Positions 33,726 to 44,999 of a stretch of DNA of 64,000 nt are shown here, piece after piece. The stretch is from the NCBI GenBank assembly GCA_028673005.1, contig CM054116.1:23847840-23911839 (forward strand). The letters run 5' to 3'. Both the position numbers and the translations under genes were made by a program. The notes beneath the pieces are model-generated. The model did no database searches. It was not told the origin of the DNA and worked only from the letters and a program-made list of their open reading frames with translations. Origin of the DNA: Tanypteryx hageni (lineage: Eukaryota; Arthropoda; Insecta; Odonata; Petaluridae). Each line of letters starts with the position of its first letter. Position 1 is the stretch's first letter.

Positions 33726-34225
33726 NNNNNNNNNNNNNNNNNNNNNNNNNNNNNNNNNNNNNNNNNNNNNNNNNNNNNNNNNNNNNNNNNNNNNNNNNNN
33801 NNNNNNNNNNNNNNNNNNNNNNNNNNNNNNNNNNNNNNNNNNNNNNNNNNNNNNNNNNNNNNNNNNNNNNNNNNNNNNNNNNNNNNNNNNNNNNNNNNNN
33901 NNNNNNNNNNNNNNNNNNNNNNNNNNNNNNNNNNNNNNNNNNNNNNNNNNNNNNNNNNNNNNNNNNNNNNNNNNNNNNNNNNNNNNNNNNNNNNNNNNNN
34001 NNNNNNNNNNNNNNNNNNNNNNNNNNNNNNNNNNNNNNNNNNNNNNNNNNNNNNNNNNNNNNNNNNNNNNNNNNNNNNNNNNNNNNNNNNNNNNNNNNNN
34101 NNNNNNNNNNNNNNNNNNNNNNNNNNNNNNNNNNNNNNNNNNNNNNNNNNNNNNNNNNNNNNNNNNNNNNNNNNNNNNNNNNNNNNNNNNNNNNNNNNNN
34201 NNNNNNNNNNNNNNNNNNNNNNNNN
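33726..34225. other. Assembly gap, 500 Ns
   Basis: Exactly 500 undetermined bases. The round number suggests a placeholder rather than a measured length. Confidence 0.99.
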
Positions 34226-34781
34226 TATTTTCGACCTCTCTGTTCGTTTGTACCTTGGGGGGAGGGGAGGACGATTCAAATGACAAAATTTCCCTCACCA
34301 GTACCTTATATTTAGAATATTACACTATGAGGGTTAAAATTAGACCAATAATTTAATAAGAACACATCAAACTTTCATTGGTCGATATATCGTCTGCCGA
34401 TTCGAAATTTACGAATCGTTTTTTTGCGATATCGAATCGAATCTTTAAATCCGATTCGAATTTGAATCGAATCTTGAAGCTTCGCAGGGGCCCGAGTATA
34501 TAGCGGAGGTGAAGTATTTCATTGCTTAAATAAAATTCGTTTCTGAGAGATTGTCGCATTTTTTCTATATAATTTGTGTCGCAATCAATTCAATAAATGT
34601 TTAACCCGTTAAATAAATCCTTTTTTGTGAAAAAATGTCTAACTTTAGAGAACGAGATGAAAGCAAATGGAGTTTCAAATATTTTATATGCAAAGTTTTT
34701 TTATAATCTATTACTTCAATACTCAATACTCCCTTCATTCAAAGGCTATATATGTAAATGTCTCTTAGAATTTCTCACCAG

Positions 34782-34820
34782 TTACCTGACGATGCTGTGA
34801 CGCAGCGAAACCGGTTGTGA
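34782..34820 (+). ncRNA. Hammerhead-ribozyme-like motif 3 (candidate)
   Basis: Plus strand: TTAC (stem I), CTGACGA (core), one extra T, GCTG-TGACG-CAGC (stem II, four pairs), GAAA (core), palindrome ACCGGT as loopless stem III, T at the cleavage position, GTGA closing stem I with four pairs (one G-T). The sequence differs from the other two motifs but the architecture is the same, including the extra base. Confidence 0.45.
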
Positions 34821-34921
34821 ATTTATTAAAGCTTGGCTCTACTAAGTTAAAATTTTTAGCAGAACTTTAGTAGTCATCTATCAATTTTTATATCTGTACT
34901 CTCTGAGTTTATAGGTATTGA

Positions 34922-35198
34922 CAGTGGTTCCTAACCTGGTGCTCGCGAGAACCGCTGTGCTATTTGGTAGCCTACCGTGCTCTTCTGCCGAGATTAAAAT
35001 CGCCTTTCATAGTCCCAATAATTTAATCTGCTCGGTTTCTTTCTTTCTGAAAGTATGCAAGAACATTAAGAATAGCATTGGCATTGGTTCGATTTAAATT
35101 TATGATCATTCCTATTTTTGCAACAGTATAGTAGTGCTCGCTTGATATTCTAGAGGGCAACTTCGTGCTCGCCACGTTTTAAAGGTTGAGGACGACTG
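34922..35198. mobile_element. hAT-like miniature element
   Basis: Left end CAGTGGTTCCTAACCTGGTG followed by CTCGCG; right end reverse complement CAGTCGTCCTCAACCTTTAA followed by CGTGGCGAGCAC. These termini are of the hAT (Charlie/hobo-like) type. The putative 8-bp duplications match poorly (about half), so the insertion is old or the ends are slightly misplaced. Confidence 0.5.
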
Positions 35199-35209
35199 CA
35201 TTAAGAGAT

Positions 35210-38200
35210 ACGGCTGGCATACAAATCTTAAAATTTCGTTAGTTACAATATTTTTGTTATTTTCAGCTTTTGAATGGAATATGTGGCCATATTGGTAGTG
35301 GAATGTGAGAATATGTAAAGTTTAGTTATGTTGTTGTTAAGATCCTGCTTGCCAAACGATACATTGTTTACGAATAATTTAACTCATCGCTGAGTTAACG
35401 GCTTCCCTAGAAAATTTACGCATTTCTCCGTTAATAACTCTTGGGAACGGTACTAATTATTGGCGGCTATACTTAGATTCGTAATATACTTATTATAATC
35501 ATTTTCTAAGGGAAACGCGTGACGGATAATTTCTAGAAATTTAAAATTTCGAGTTTTCCCTATTCTTTTATCGTCATTCACATCGGCGGAAGTGTGGGAG
35601 GGAACATTTCCATCAAATATCTTACTACGCCTAGAGGATTTAATGTTTCGCCGAAGTAAATTTTCAAAGACTCGTACATTTAGATGATCAGTGTCTATAG
35701 CAAAATATGTGTTAAGTATCCGGAAATTTGCATAATGCGAATACTGATGATTGTCTAAGGGAAAAAACAACAATTTTGGAAAAATATCTAATATTTTTAA
35801 AAGCTTCGATGCTTCCTTCGATGAAGTTTTCGAAGAGAGCGACGCGTTCTCTGACTTTCGTTACTTCCGAGAGCGCCATGCTCTCGATCGCTCCAGGGAA
35901 AGGAGCACTTTCTCTTCTCGGACTCGGTCCTCTCAGATCACCAACCCCATCCCTGTCATCCAACTCTCACCACTCCTCTCACCGTCGCTGATTTTGCTGC
36001 TGCCAACGCCTCGGCAACAGGTGCCGTTCTCCTACCAAAATACACGGCGCAAAAGAGCATCTTTTTTTTCTTCACCTTTTCCTCGCTCTCTTTTCGGCAG
36101 AAGAAGTTGTACACATCCGGGTCTCGAGGTGGCACAACATATCTCTCTCTCTCTCTCTCTGTTTTTTTGAAGAGGAAGTAAGAGGCAAAAGCAGCAAATG
36201 AAAAAAGACTAACCTTGAGCGTGGAATCTGAGGGGATGAGAAAAAAACTAATTTCGTATAAGTGCAAAGATTCTGGTTGCGACGGAAAAAAGCCATCGTA
36301 AGAGCTGTTATTGCGCTTTTTATTATTTGGATACGACTGTAATTTTGTTTAAATTGCTTTCTGAAGGTCATAGAAGTAGATTTGTGCGATCTAGAATTCA
36401 ATTGCTCTAATATCAAAAGTAATGGATTATGCCTTTCATTGGGCAAGTCATTCATTCCTTGGTTCGTTTCTGTCGGTTAATGATGCATTAAATATGAACT
36501 GAGATTTTCTGAATTTTACAATATGTTTTGTAACTGTTTCTGGCTAACTTTAGTTCGTAAACAATTATGCGGTCTTTGAGACGACAGTAAAATTATCATT
36601 TCATTGGAGAGTTTGCAGCATCGACAGTATATTCTCCGGGGTTTTAACGTATTGGGTTTACCTAAATTCAATATAAAAATTTAAGCTTCATTATGTAAGT
36701 TATAGGTTCTAAGTAAATGAGCGGTTTTATCCAGTGGTGATTCTCAGCGCCCGTTTCGAAAGAGTATTAACGCGCTTCGATGTTTCTTCTACTCTTTAGT
36801 TACGTCGGATGTTACTTAATTCCTTCAGATTAAAATCTCTCTTTCAATGGGTGATATGACCTCTCTCTTTTCCTTGTGAGCTAACGCGTTCCATGGTCGC
36901 CATGGTAATGAAAAATGCGACATCAGATTTTTACGCTTTGTTAATCATAAAAGATCTTGAACGTGATTTTGTGTTTTAAACACAAGGACGATTTGAATTA
37001 GGCCTTGAAAAACCCGAGATGTGGATCGCTGTGGTGCTATTGGGAGACAGTCACGGTCAGATTGCTACAGGAGGAAATAACAAAGAGGGAGTGAGTGCGA
37101 AGCAGAGAGAGAGATGGGGGAGGAAGGAAGGGCGTGTAATAGAGGAAGGTTAGGGGCAAAGCGACGTAGACATGGAAGGAAATGTAGAGTTTGATGCCAT
37201 GGCAGAAATTGAGAGCGGGAGATGAGAACCGGTCGGCTGAGAGAGAGAGAGAGGCTTGGCAAGAGAAGGGAAGTAAGGAGGAAAAAGCGAAAGAAAGGAG
37301 AGACATAAAAAGACCGGGAGTTTGAATACCTAATGGTCTTCATCATCAGGAAACATGCTTAAAGCAAACATTATTCTATCAAGACGGGTGCGCACTGGAT
37401 TGGGATAGAATTGCCTAACATTTTCTTCTTTCCCTGCTGTTTTTTTTATTGTTTTACCTATAGATTAAAGAGGTTCTCCGAACAATGCGTCGAATTTATT
37501 TGTTTAATCTTTACGTTTTTGCCGACAAAATGAATGCGTATCCGAATTGACCTTCTAGAACGGCATGCCACGGAATGCATTAGATAATCGATAGAGAGAG
37601 AAGATTCGCGGATGATTAGAGGCAAATTTGAATGTGAACCAAGAATAGAGAGTTTTAGAGTTTCAGATTTTAAAGGAACATTGAAAACAAAGAAAATGGA
37701 AGTTTTCTCAAAGAACGACTTTTCCCGCGACTTGAAATCACCACGACGTAGTTCATTAAGGGCTCATCTCTTTATGCGCAGGTGGAGGACACTGAAGTTA
37801 TGTAAGACGCTCGCTTACGTAGGAGTCGCGGCTTCTTTCGGACTTTATGAAAACCTGCGTTATTCTGTGTAAATATGTTTTCGATGAAACTTTTTACTCA
37901 TTTTGGCATAATTATTATTTGAATATAAATCACCTGTTATTCTACCTTTCAAATCAAGTAATCTAATGGTAGTGTGCAATATTAATATGCTGAAACACTT
38001 GAATTTGAATGTGAATGCGAAGTAATGAACACTTAGTCGATATTGAGCAATCATTCATCATCGGCCCATCTTGACTCCTTAAATGTTTTACCCAGGAACA
38101 TTTATTTTGGCTGCTTTATGCAAAGGTTAGCTAATGTAAAATTTGCATTTAAAAATTGTTTAAATCCCAATGCGTTCTCTGTACATGAAAATAGATAGGC

Positions 38201-38580
38201 CAAAAGAAATTTTCTTTCATCGTTATGGCAACTTGTATCAGTAACGAAAGATCTCAAAAATCAATTTAGAATCATAAAGAAAGCTAATTTTTCAGATATT
38301 TAACAAGTACATATGTAATTATTAGGCTATTTCAAGAGTGATATCTTAAATAAATGGGTTCAATGCTATTATATGGAGAATAGGTTTTCTCATCGCCTTG
38401 TTTTCTTAAAGTTATGTGCCCAGTTTGTTTTTTTTGTGCCATTAACAAAAAAGACGTTTTTGATATTTTGCCAGCAAAAGAAATAGACGGGGAAACGTTC
38501 AATCTGTGAAGTAGCAGAAGTAGTGTGTTCATGAGTTCTTCATATTTCATATTATTATACTTTTTATGCATTTTTCCTTT
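35210..38580. other. Unassigned DNA with GC-rich and purine/pyrimidine-rich tracts
   Basis: No gene could be recognised. About 35820-36130 is clearly GC- and CpG-richer than its surroundings, with open frames on both strands, but no known protein motif was seen. About 36135-36165 is a (CT)n run. About 37060-37310 is GA-rich on the plus strand. The GC-rich stretch might be a promoter or untranslated exon of an unseen gene. Confidence 0.35.
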
Positions 38581-38581
38581 C

Positions 38582-39178
38582 TCCATATACGTAGTATAAG
38601 AATTGTTTTCATGAAAAAAATCGAACTCGAGATTTCAACGGTAATACATGTTTTAAGGTTCCCTGAACACGTTCTGACTAGTTTCGCGATGATGTCTGTG
38701 TGTCTATCGGTCTGTATGTGATAGATTTTTGTGGGCGCTCTAACTCAAAAACTATTAATCAGGTCAACGCAAAATTTTATATTTAACATTTTTACAAATG
38801 TTAAAGATCTGATTAGTTTTTGGTAAAAATCGATCGACCGGAAATGTCACTTATCCGTTATTTTGAAATATTTGCTTTAATATTGGATAAATGTAAAAAT
38901 GTATCGGAATATAAGTTGTAGGATATTTTATATTCTACAACCTTTGTTTGATACATTTTTCCATATAATGCATTGTTTAAGAGTTATATTTTTAGCTGTC
39001 ACCACCACGCCACCTACCGAAAACTATTGTTAACAATTGACGCTTAGTTACGTCTTAGTAACGCTCCTTTTTCTTTTCTTAATTGTCAACCGAAAGTAAA
39101 TATTGACAACGATCCCAGAGCTAACAACATGTAATTTCCCATATAAATATGGAGAAAGTCATGTGTTGCCCACATCAG
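38582..39178 (+). repeat. Family M copy, short-module form
   Basis: Complete copy, inverted relative to 48361: begins CTCCATATACGTAGTATAAG, runs through GAGATTTCAACGGTAATACA, CGATGATGTCTGTGTGTCTA, CTCAAAAACTATTAATCAGG and TTACGTCTTAGTAACGCTCC, and ends TATGGAGAAAGTCATGTGTT then GCCCACATCAG. The end module (GTTAGCTCTGGGATCGTTGT, complement) is shared with 57988 but not with 48361. Confidence 0.85.
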
Positions 39179-39432
39179 TTTATTTATTTAAATAAACAAC
39201 AAATTATTTTGATTAATAGTAGCATTTCTCTGGAGAATGGATAAATAATGTATTAGTAAACATAATACCCCGTGGGTGACCAAAATTAATAAATTGCTTG
39301 TTTTAAAATTGGATTAAATAATTTTACAATTATTATTATTTATGTACTTAACTTTTTCTGGCTTTTGAGAAAACTTATTACTATGAATAGATTTTTTGCT
39401 AGTCAATATTTTAAATTTAGTCTCCTAACTGA

Positions 39433-39529
39433 CAGCGGCTCTTAAACTGGGGTCCCCAGCAGTAGTCTAGGGGGTCCCCGCAGCAAAGAAATTCGCATGA
39501 GATTACTAAAGTTTAAGAAACGCTATGTC
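39433..39529. mobile_element. Tiny hAT-like miniature element
   Basis: Ends CAGCGGCTCTTAAACTGGGG and, reverse-complemented, AGCGTTTCTTAAACTTTAGT. Flanks CTAACTGA and CTAACAGA match in 7 of 8 positions. At under 100 bp it is very short; the right border is uncertain by a few bases. Confidence 0.45.
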
Positions 39530-39650
39530 CTAACAGACAATACCCTGTGCGCGCTGCTGTTTATAAATAACATTCCAGGGTAGACTTCCTTCATGAGAAT
39601 CAACATTTCCATTGTTTATTCCTGAAGAGATCGGTGGTCTATCCTCCCAA

Positions 39651-39735
39651 TAATCTAAGGGACGTTAAGCAGTTGGCCCCCTTGGTGCTCTTCGTAAAGA
39701 GTAGGCTAATGCCGGCACCAGGTTTCCCTCTTCCC
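39651..39735 (+). repeat. Short LINE-type 3' fragment, partner at 44455-44535
   Basis: GACGTTAAGCAGTTGGCCCC, GGTGCTCTTCGTAAAGAG, AGGCTAATGCCGGCACCAGG and TTTCCCTC are shared with 44455-44535 in the same orientation. 'GACGTTAAGCC.TTGG' text is common in 3' parts of RTE-like LINEs; that assignment is an inference. Confidence 0.5.
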
Positions 39736-41590
39736 TTGTGTGCATGTATTCGGTGTGGAAGGATTTATGACTATAATAATTCAAGAGGTTGATTAGCCAC
39801 AAATTCCATACAAAGAAACAAATCCTCCCCTAATAATCACAGATGACGTCAACAGAAACATTTCCTGCCTTGTTTTTTACAATGCATTAATTGTAGACCA
39901 TGCGCGGACGATATCGAATGCTCTACAGTACATTTTGAAGCCCAGGGTTGCAACTCCAACGGTGACTGATAACCTAGCCTAAGTCTTGGATGTGATCCAT
40001 ATTGCTATATTTGCCGCAAGTTATGGCTTATATTCTTTAGAGTGAATAGAGCCAAGTTGATTGAGCCCGCGGGAAAACGTAGTCAATTCAATGCTAGGCA
40101 GTTCTAAGAAACAGTTAGGTACTTTAAAATTACAGCATTCTCATACTGCACTAGTAGAAGCTGGTATGCATTCATTAAAAGTAATTAGGATTGAGTATAA
40201 CGAAATTTTAACTTTGATATACATTCCCGACAAATAGTTAGTATTATTTAAAGCTTACGTATGAAGCAAAATAATTCTTATTTGGTAAAGTAAGGCGTAC
40301 GAATTTTGCCAAATGCGTGGAAATTAATCGATAAAAATAATTTTTATCTTTTATTCCTACGTTTTAAATTTGTAATTATGAGCTAAATCATCGTCTTTGC
40401 AATAGTAGCGCATTCTAGAGGAGGACGAGGCATTTGCAATAGTATCTAGTGCATTTTGTTTTCGGTAGATGCAAGAATTCAATTTATACCATTTGGAATT
40501 TCTGACATTAATAAATGTCCTTGTGTCTCGAAATCGGCTATTTTATTTTTATGCTTCTCCTATGACACAATGCAATGTATGCTAAGTCGACACATTTTTA
40601 ATCTCATTTCATTCGAACGCTGCATGTTTTTAGTGTTGTTAGTATGGAAATTGTAATGGCCAGAATAAAATTCAAGCTGGAAAGGTCTTTTGGGCTGCCC
40701 TATTTATTTTCGAAACTAAACTTAGATTAAATCAATAAAAGGCGAACAAGGTCTAAAGTTAAAACTCCTTCAAAAAGAAAGGAGGGGAAAATTGAAGAAG
40801 AAAAAGATAGTTTACCCAATTACGTACGTAAGAAAAGGTCCACTTCAAAAAGTCTATTTCGCAAACCTGATTTGTATGAGAGGTGTGTGATTGAAGGTCG
40901 CTGGCGCGGAGAACCTTCCCGTAAACCTGGGTGTTGACCTGCTGTCCCTGGCGCCGGCCTTAAAAATTCCCTAAACGGCAGTGATTGTGTGTTTGATTGG
41001 GTGAGTTAATTCTTCTTTTTAATTTTCCCCTCCTTCCTTCTTTTTGGGGGAGTTTTAATTTTAGAATAAATTACGGCATTTGGAGACTTTGCTCACCTTT
41101 TATCGTTTATTTGTGCCGTGAAGCTCAATTCCACAAACTAGATTAAATCGATGTAATAAACAGGATGATCCAAACGGAACCTATGACGCCCACTTTCCAT
41201 TTATTCATTTATTTAATACTTGTATTGCCATTAATAGCTCTAAAATCACCACGGATATGTAGCTCTTTGTGTTCACAAATTTCATAATTTAACGTTATAA
41301 AATATTACAAATACATTCGAACGGAATATAAATTGATCACGCGTATTTGTGTGGCAAAAGTAACGCGTGTATATATTAGACTATACCGAATCCGAGTCCA
41401 ACAATAGTTGTTGCTATGGCAACGCTCTCATAATGAGTGATAAAAACTGCATAATCGCCAGTATTTACACAAAATTCTAAGAAATACAATCGATAAGCAA
41501 AATTCTACGACAAAAATTAGAATCCCCATTCCTTTCCTCATAGAATAGTACAAATCCCGCACCGATATTACAATTCTAAGATATTTTAAT

Positions 41591-41740
41591 GTGCTAGAGA
41601 AAATTACCCTGCAGGATGGATTTCAGATTTCCTATGTAAATCATATGGGAAGGATAGTTCCTGGAATCGAACCCGGAACTTCAATCTTCCTAACAAAAAC
41701 TATCCTCGGGAGCTCGACCCAAGTAGAAAGAGATTTTCAC
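41591..41740 (-). repeat. SINE-like fragment with pol III B box
   Basis: Minus strand contains TTCCGGGTTCGATTCCAGGA (B box) with a GTCGAGCTCCCGAGGATAGT segment upstream. An A box is not convincing. The flank GAAAATTACCCTGCAGGATGG and its neighbours could be SINE body. Confidence 0.4.
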
Positions 41741-42984
41741 CAAGTGATGATGATAATCGATGTATTGGTTCAAAAGTTAATAGGGCGCGATTACGAAACT
41801 ATAAGCCTATTTCCATTCTGGAAAGTAGGCTAAAATATGACGAATAAGTGAAATGCTAATTTTGCCAATACCATCCAACGTAATGATGAAGAAATATTCT
41901 ACTCTGGTCCTGGTTGGCCGATGGGCTCTGTTTGAGTTGTTTCTCAAGAAAATCGCCAACGAATTCGGACTGCTTTGGTTCTGAAGAAAAAGAGAAAAGT
42001 CAATTATTGAGCACATGAATAGAGTAAAACTCCTATAAGACAGCCATGTTTCATGCTTTGAGGGGTGGCCAACGCTGAGCGGTTCAATAAATAGGTTTCA
42101 TATTGAGGGGAATGGATTCGGTTCCACAAGGAATATGTACATTTAGAGGTGTGGAGGTTGCGGTAATATTTTACTGAAATTATAGCTTAACAAAAATCCG
42201 TGACAAATTTCTCCGTTTCGAACACTTTTCGGATTTCAGCGTCTTATGGATATGAATCAGAGAGAGAGAGAGAGTTGAGAAGGTGTCAAATGAAACGCCG
42301 GCGGATTCTCGCCTTTTCATAAGGAAATACCGGTTCCTTAAACTTTGGAAAAACCTACGCTTGAGGAGTAAGCGCGAAAACCGCGTTCTGACGACATAAG
42401 CGTGCGGTTTTTCGGCCAACCTTACTCCTAATGTTTGGGTGGAAACTCCACGAAGGAATACCAACGGTAGAATTTCCGAAAGTGTGGCAGCGTCCTAAAT
42501 TAGAATTTCGAATCCAATACTCCCCAGCATGCAAACAAATGAAAAATTTACCCCATAGGTCGTCCTGCATAGAAATATGAGGAGTTATGACAAAATAAAA
42601 ATTATTGCGAATTTCCATTCGAAATATATTTCTCGTTACGACCGGCTGTCTCTAAATACTAACATAGTGAGTTGACAAAAGTAATTCCGTCAGCTCTCTA
42701 AATAGAAAGAGAGAGAAGGGGTAGAGAAGGGGATGTTAGGAGACCAGAGAGGGATGGCGGTTATGATCGGTTTGCTGTTTTGAACAACGGTCAGGAAAAG
42801 GGAGGACGGAAAGTGAAAGGATAAAAACAAAAAAGACACAAATACATAAAAAGATTTTACATAACGATAGTTGAGAAGAAAGTTGTGCAAAATAAAATAT
42901 TTCCACTTGTTCCAAATTATCGAATCAGTAACCTTTAGATTCTAAATGGAGTGACCTGGAACTGTTATGGCCATTTTTACTTTA

Positions 42985-43345
42985 TCCATAATAGCAATAT
43001 AGATAAAATATTGCTTTCGTAAATAATCTAAATCGAGATTTCAATGTAAATGCACGTTTTAAGGTCCCCTGACTACGTTTTCACTATTTTCTCGATGATG
43101 TCTGTGCGCTCTGACTCAAAAACCAATAATCTGATCATCACAGAAATTTATATTTAAGAGTTTTATTAGCAATTGAAGATCTGAAAAGGTTTTTCCTGAA
43201 ACTGGTAAACCGGAAGTGAAGGTTTATTTTTGTTATTTTTCCGTTTTTTCCAAATACATATCTCCTACGCGACCTTAATAATGTAAAAGTGTGTCATTAT
43301 TTAAGTCATAGGGAATTTAATTTTCTGCAAACATTTTTTCATAAA
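42985..43345 (+). repeat. Family M copy, strongly diverged
   Basis: AATCGAGATTTCAATGTAAA, CACGTTTTAAGGTCCCCTGA, TCTCGATGATGTCTGTGCGC and TCTGACTCAAAAACCAATAA follow the order of the copy at 38582. The distal half is eroded. Confidence 0.65.
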
Positions 43346-43744
43346 ACTGATATTTTGATTATTTGTCCAAATGTGTTAAGTATAATTGCTTTTGTAATTG
43401 TTGATAGCGAGACCTAAGCTACCAAGAGCAATTTTCCGAAAATAGATTCCATAAGAAGAAGTTCTTACACAACCCTGTTGTCGCTATTGGAGATACCTGA
43501 GACAAATATTTTTTAAATATTCGTTTTTGAATTTTTTTTAAACCATAAGACATACTCGATAGTTCCCTGTTGAAAAGCGGTTGTTGGCAGGGGGTGTAAC
43601 GCACAGAACGGCCTCTAAACAATTTCTCTCTCAGGTTTGACTATCATGTTATTATTTATGTAGTCATCTGAAAAAACGAACTTAGATATTGCTCCATCCT
43701 AAAGTCGATCTTACGTTCTTTATCGTCATAATCGCGTCTCCCTA

Positions 43745-44870
43745 TGTACATGGGTGTTTCAGATACCCCTAAAATTCCTACTGTTCCGTACTTCACAGCC
43801 TAAGAAAGCAAATGTCTTTTTGCCTGCGTCGATTACCCTACGAATATGCATTTCCTACGAAGAATCGCGAAAAATAGTGACGCCTAGATATTTAACAGAT
43901 TCTACTATGTATTTGGATATCCAGTCAATCCATTTTATATTCTTCATCTATCGCTTTTTCCTTGCCTTTCCAGAAAGTTACGACGGAACATTTACAGTAA
44001 TTAATTTCTATTTGTCATACTTTGCACTACGTGGAAATAGCTGGTAAGTTTTCCCGATCGTTTAACATTCTATATGCAAAGATATCGAAGATTAGTTTAA
44101 TTTTGCTACGAATTACCGAGCATATATCGTTAAAATATGAGCAGCAGATAGCGCGATGTTACTTTAACGAGCTCTGAGCACTTCCCTTCCTATTTCTCCG
44201 AAATTTGAGAGTCTCACCCAACTCACAACTTTGGGATTAATACGCCATTATCCTAGGTTTGCTATAAATTTTTGAAGAGGAACTTTATCAAACGCCTTTC
44301 CGGAATCAATAAAAACGACATCGGCCTGAATATTTTTTCCCGCATCGCAATAAACCCTTCATAAAAAGACCGGACTGTATCCGAAGGAGACGAAGACGAG
44401 CCAATGAGAAAAAGAGAAATGAGGAGCGCACTCAAATCAACACTCCGTCCTTCGGAAGGGAGGTTAAGCCGTTGGCCCCATCGGTGCTCTTCGTTAAAGC
44501 AGGCTAAAAGCCGGCACCAGGTTTCTCTCCTCCCTTCCTATCAGGCTATTCATTGCTCTCAGATACCCATTGCGCACGTAAGGCAAGATGCGAATCAGCT
44601 GGACTCAAAATCAAACTGTATCTCGAAGCCTTTCTTACATTTGCTAAGGGAAAAACAACTATCTAAAATCGCATAAATGAGTAGAAACTAGATGTTCAAG
44701 TACTTTTCAAGAAGTGGGCCTGTAATCCTCGGAGTTCTTCCCGTCGTTGCCTTTATGGATGGACGTCACAAAAGGCATTCGGAAAATGTTCATTTAACAC
44801 TATCGTAAACTACAGTCCCTGCCTTCCGTTCTTATTGTTAGTTATGCAGTGGTAGGGCAACTACCTTGCA
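43745..44870 (-). pseudogene. CR1-like LINE reverse transcriptase, decayed, with an insert
   Basis: Minus strand at 44330-44281 reads QADVVFIDSGKAFDKVP, an RT motif A; near 43900-43780 it reads VKYLGVTIFRDSS and then VIDAGKKTFAFLG. Upstream coding text resumes at about 44870-44680, after an insert at about 44360-44665 that contains the LINE-type 3' fragment. Stops and frameshifts are numerous. It is related to the copy at 49860-51260. Confidence 0.75.
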
Positions 44871-44999
44871 CTTCCATGACGCATGACCAAAATGCTTTTA
44901 GATTCTCTTTTAAATAATAGCTTAAATTTTTCTTTTAGAATTTACTGAAAACATTACGCGTTATTATCCTAGCTCCCTATATTTTTATCCCATCGTTAC

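Larger units (their letters stand above)
30553..34495 (-). mobile_element. hAT (Ac/ZBED-type) transposon with perfect 8-bp TSD
   Basis: GTATATAG occurs exactly at 30545-30552 and 34496-34503. The termini share the inverted text GGGCCC.TGCGAA (left GGGGCCCTGCGAATC; right, reverse-complemented, CGGGCCCCTGCGAAGC), with subterminal GAATCGAATC-like repeats at both ends. Inside on the minus strand are remnants of an Ac/ZBED-like transposase (30693-31594). It also hosts a long foldback, a 'CCCGGCG'-family repeat, a SINE head, a family M copy and the assembly gap, so the true length is unknown. Confidence 0.85.
39530..42980. other. Mostly unassigned DNA; LINE 3' fragment and SINE noted separately
   Basis: No host gene recognised. 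(GA)n occurs at about 42259-42275. About 40860-41010 is GC-richer and ends at a GGGTGAGT donor-like site, without a coding signature. Confidence 0.35.

Noticed and set aside
33675..34315. Long open frames spanning the N run
   Set aside because: They consist almost entirely of undetermined bases.
35751..36170. 139-codon open frame in the GC-rich stretch as a host gene
   Set aside because: Overlapping open frames exist on both strands, no motif or splice structure was found, and the end is a CT microsatellite reading as SLSLSL.
37335..37360. Fourth hammerhead-like core (CTGATGATG on the minus strand)
   Set aside because: No complementary stem II followed by GAAA and a palindrome.
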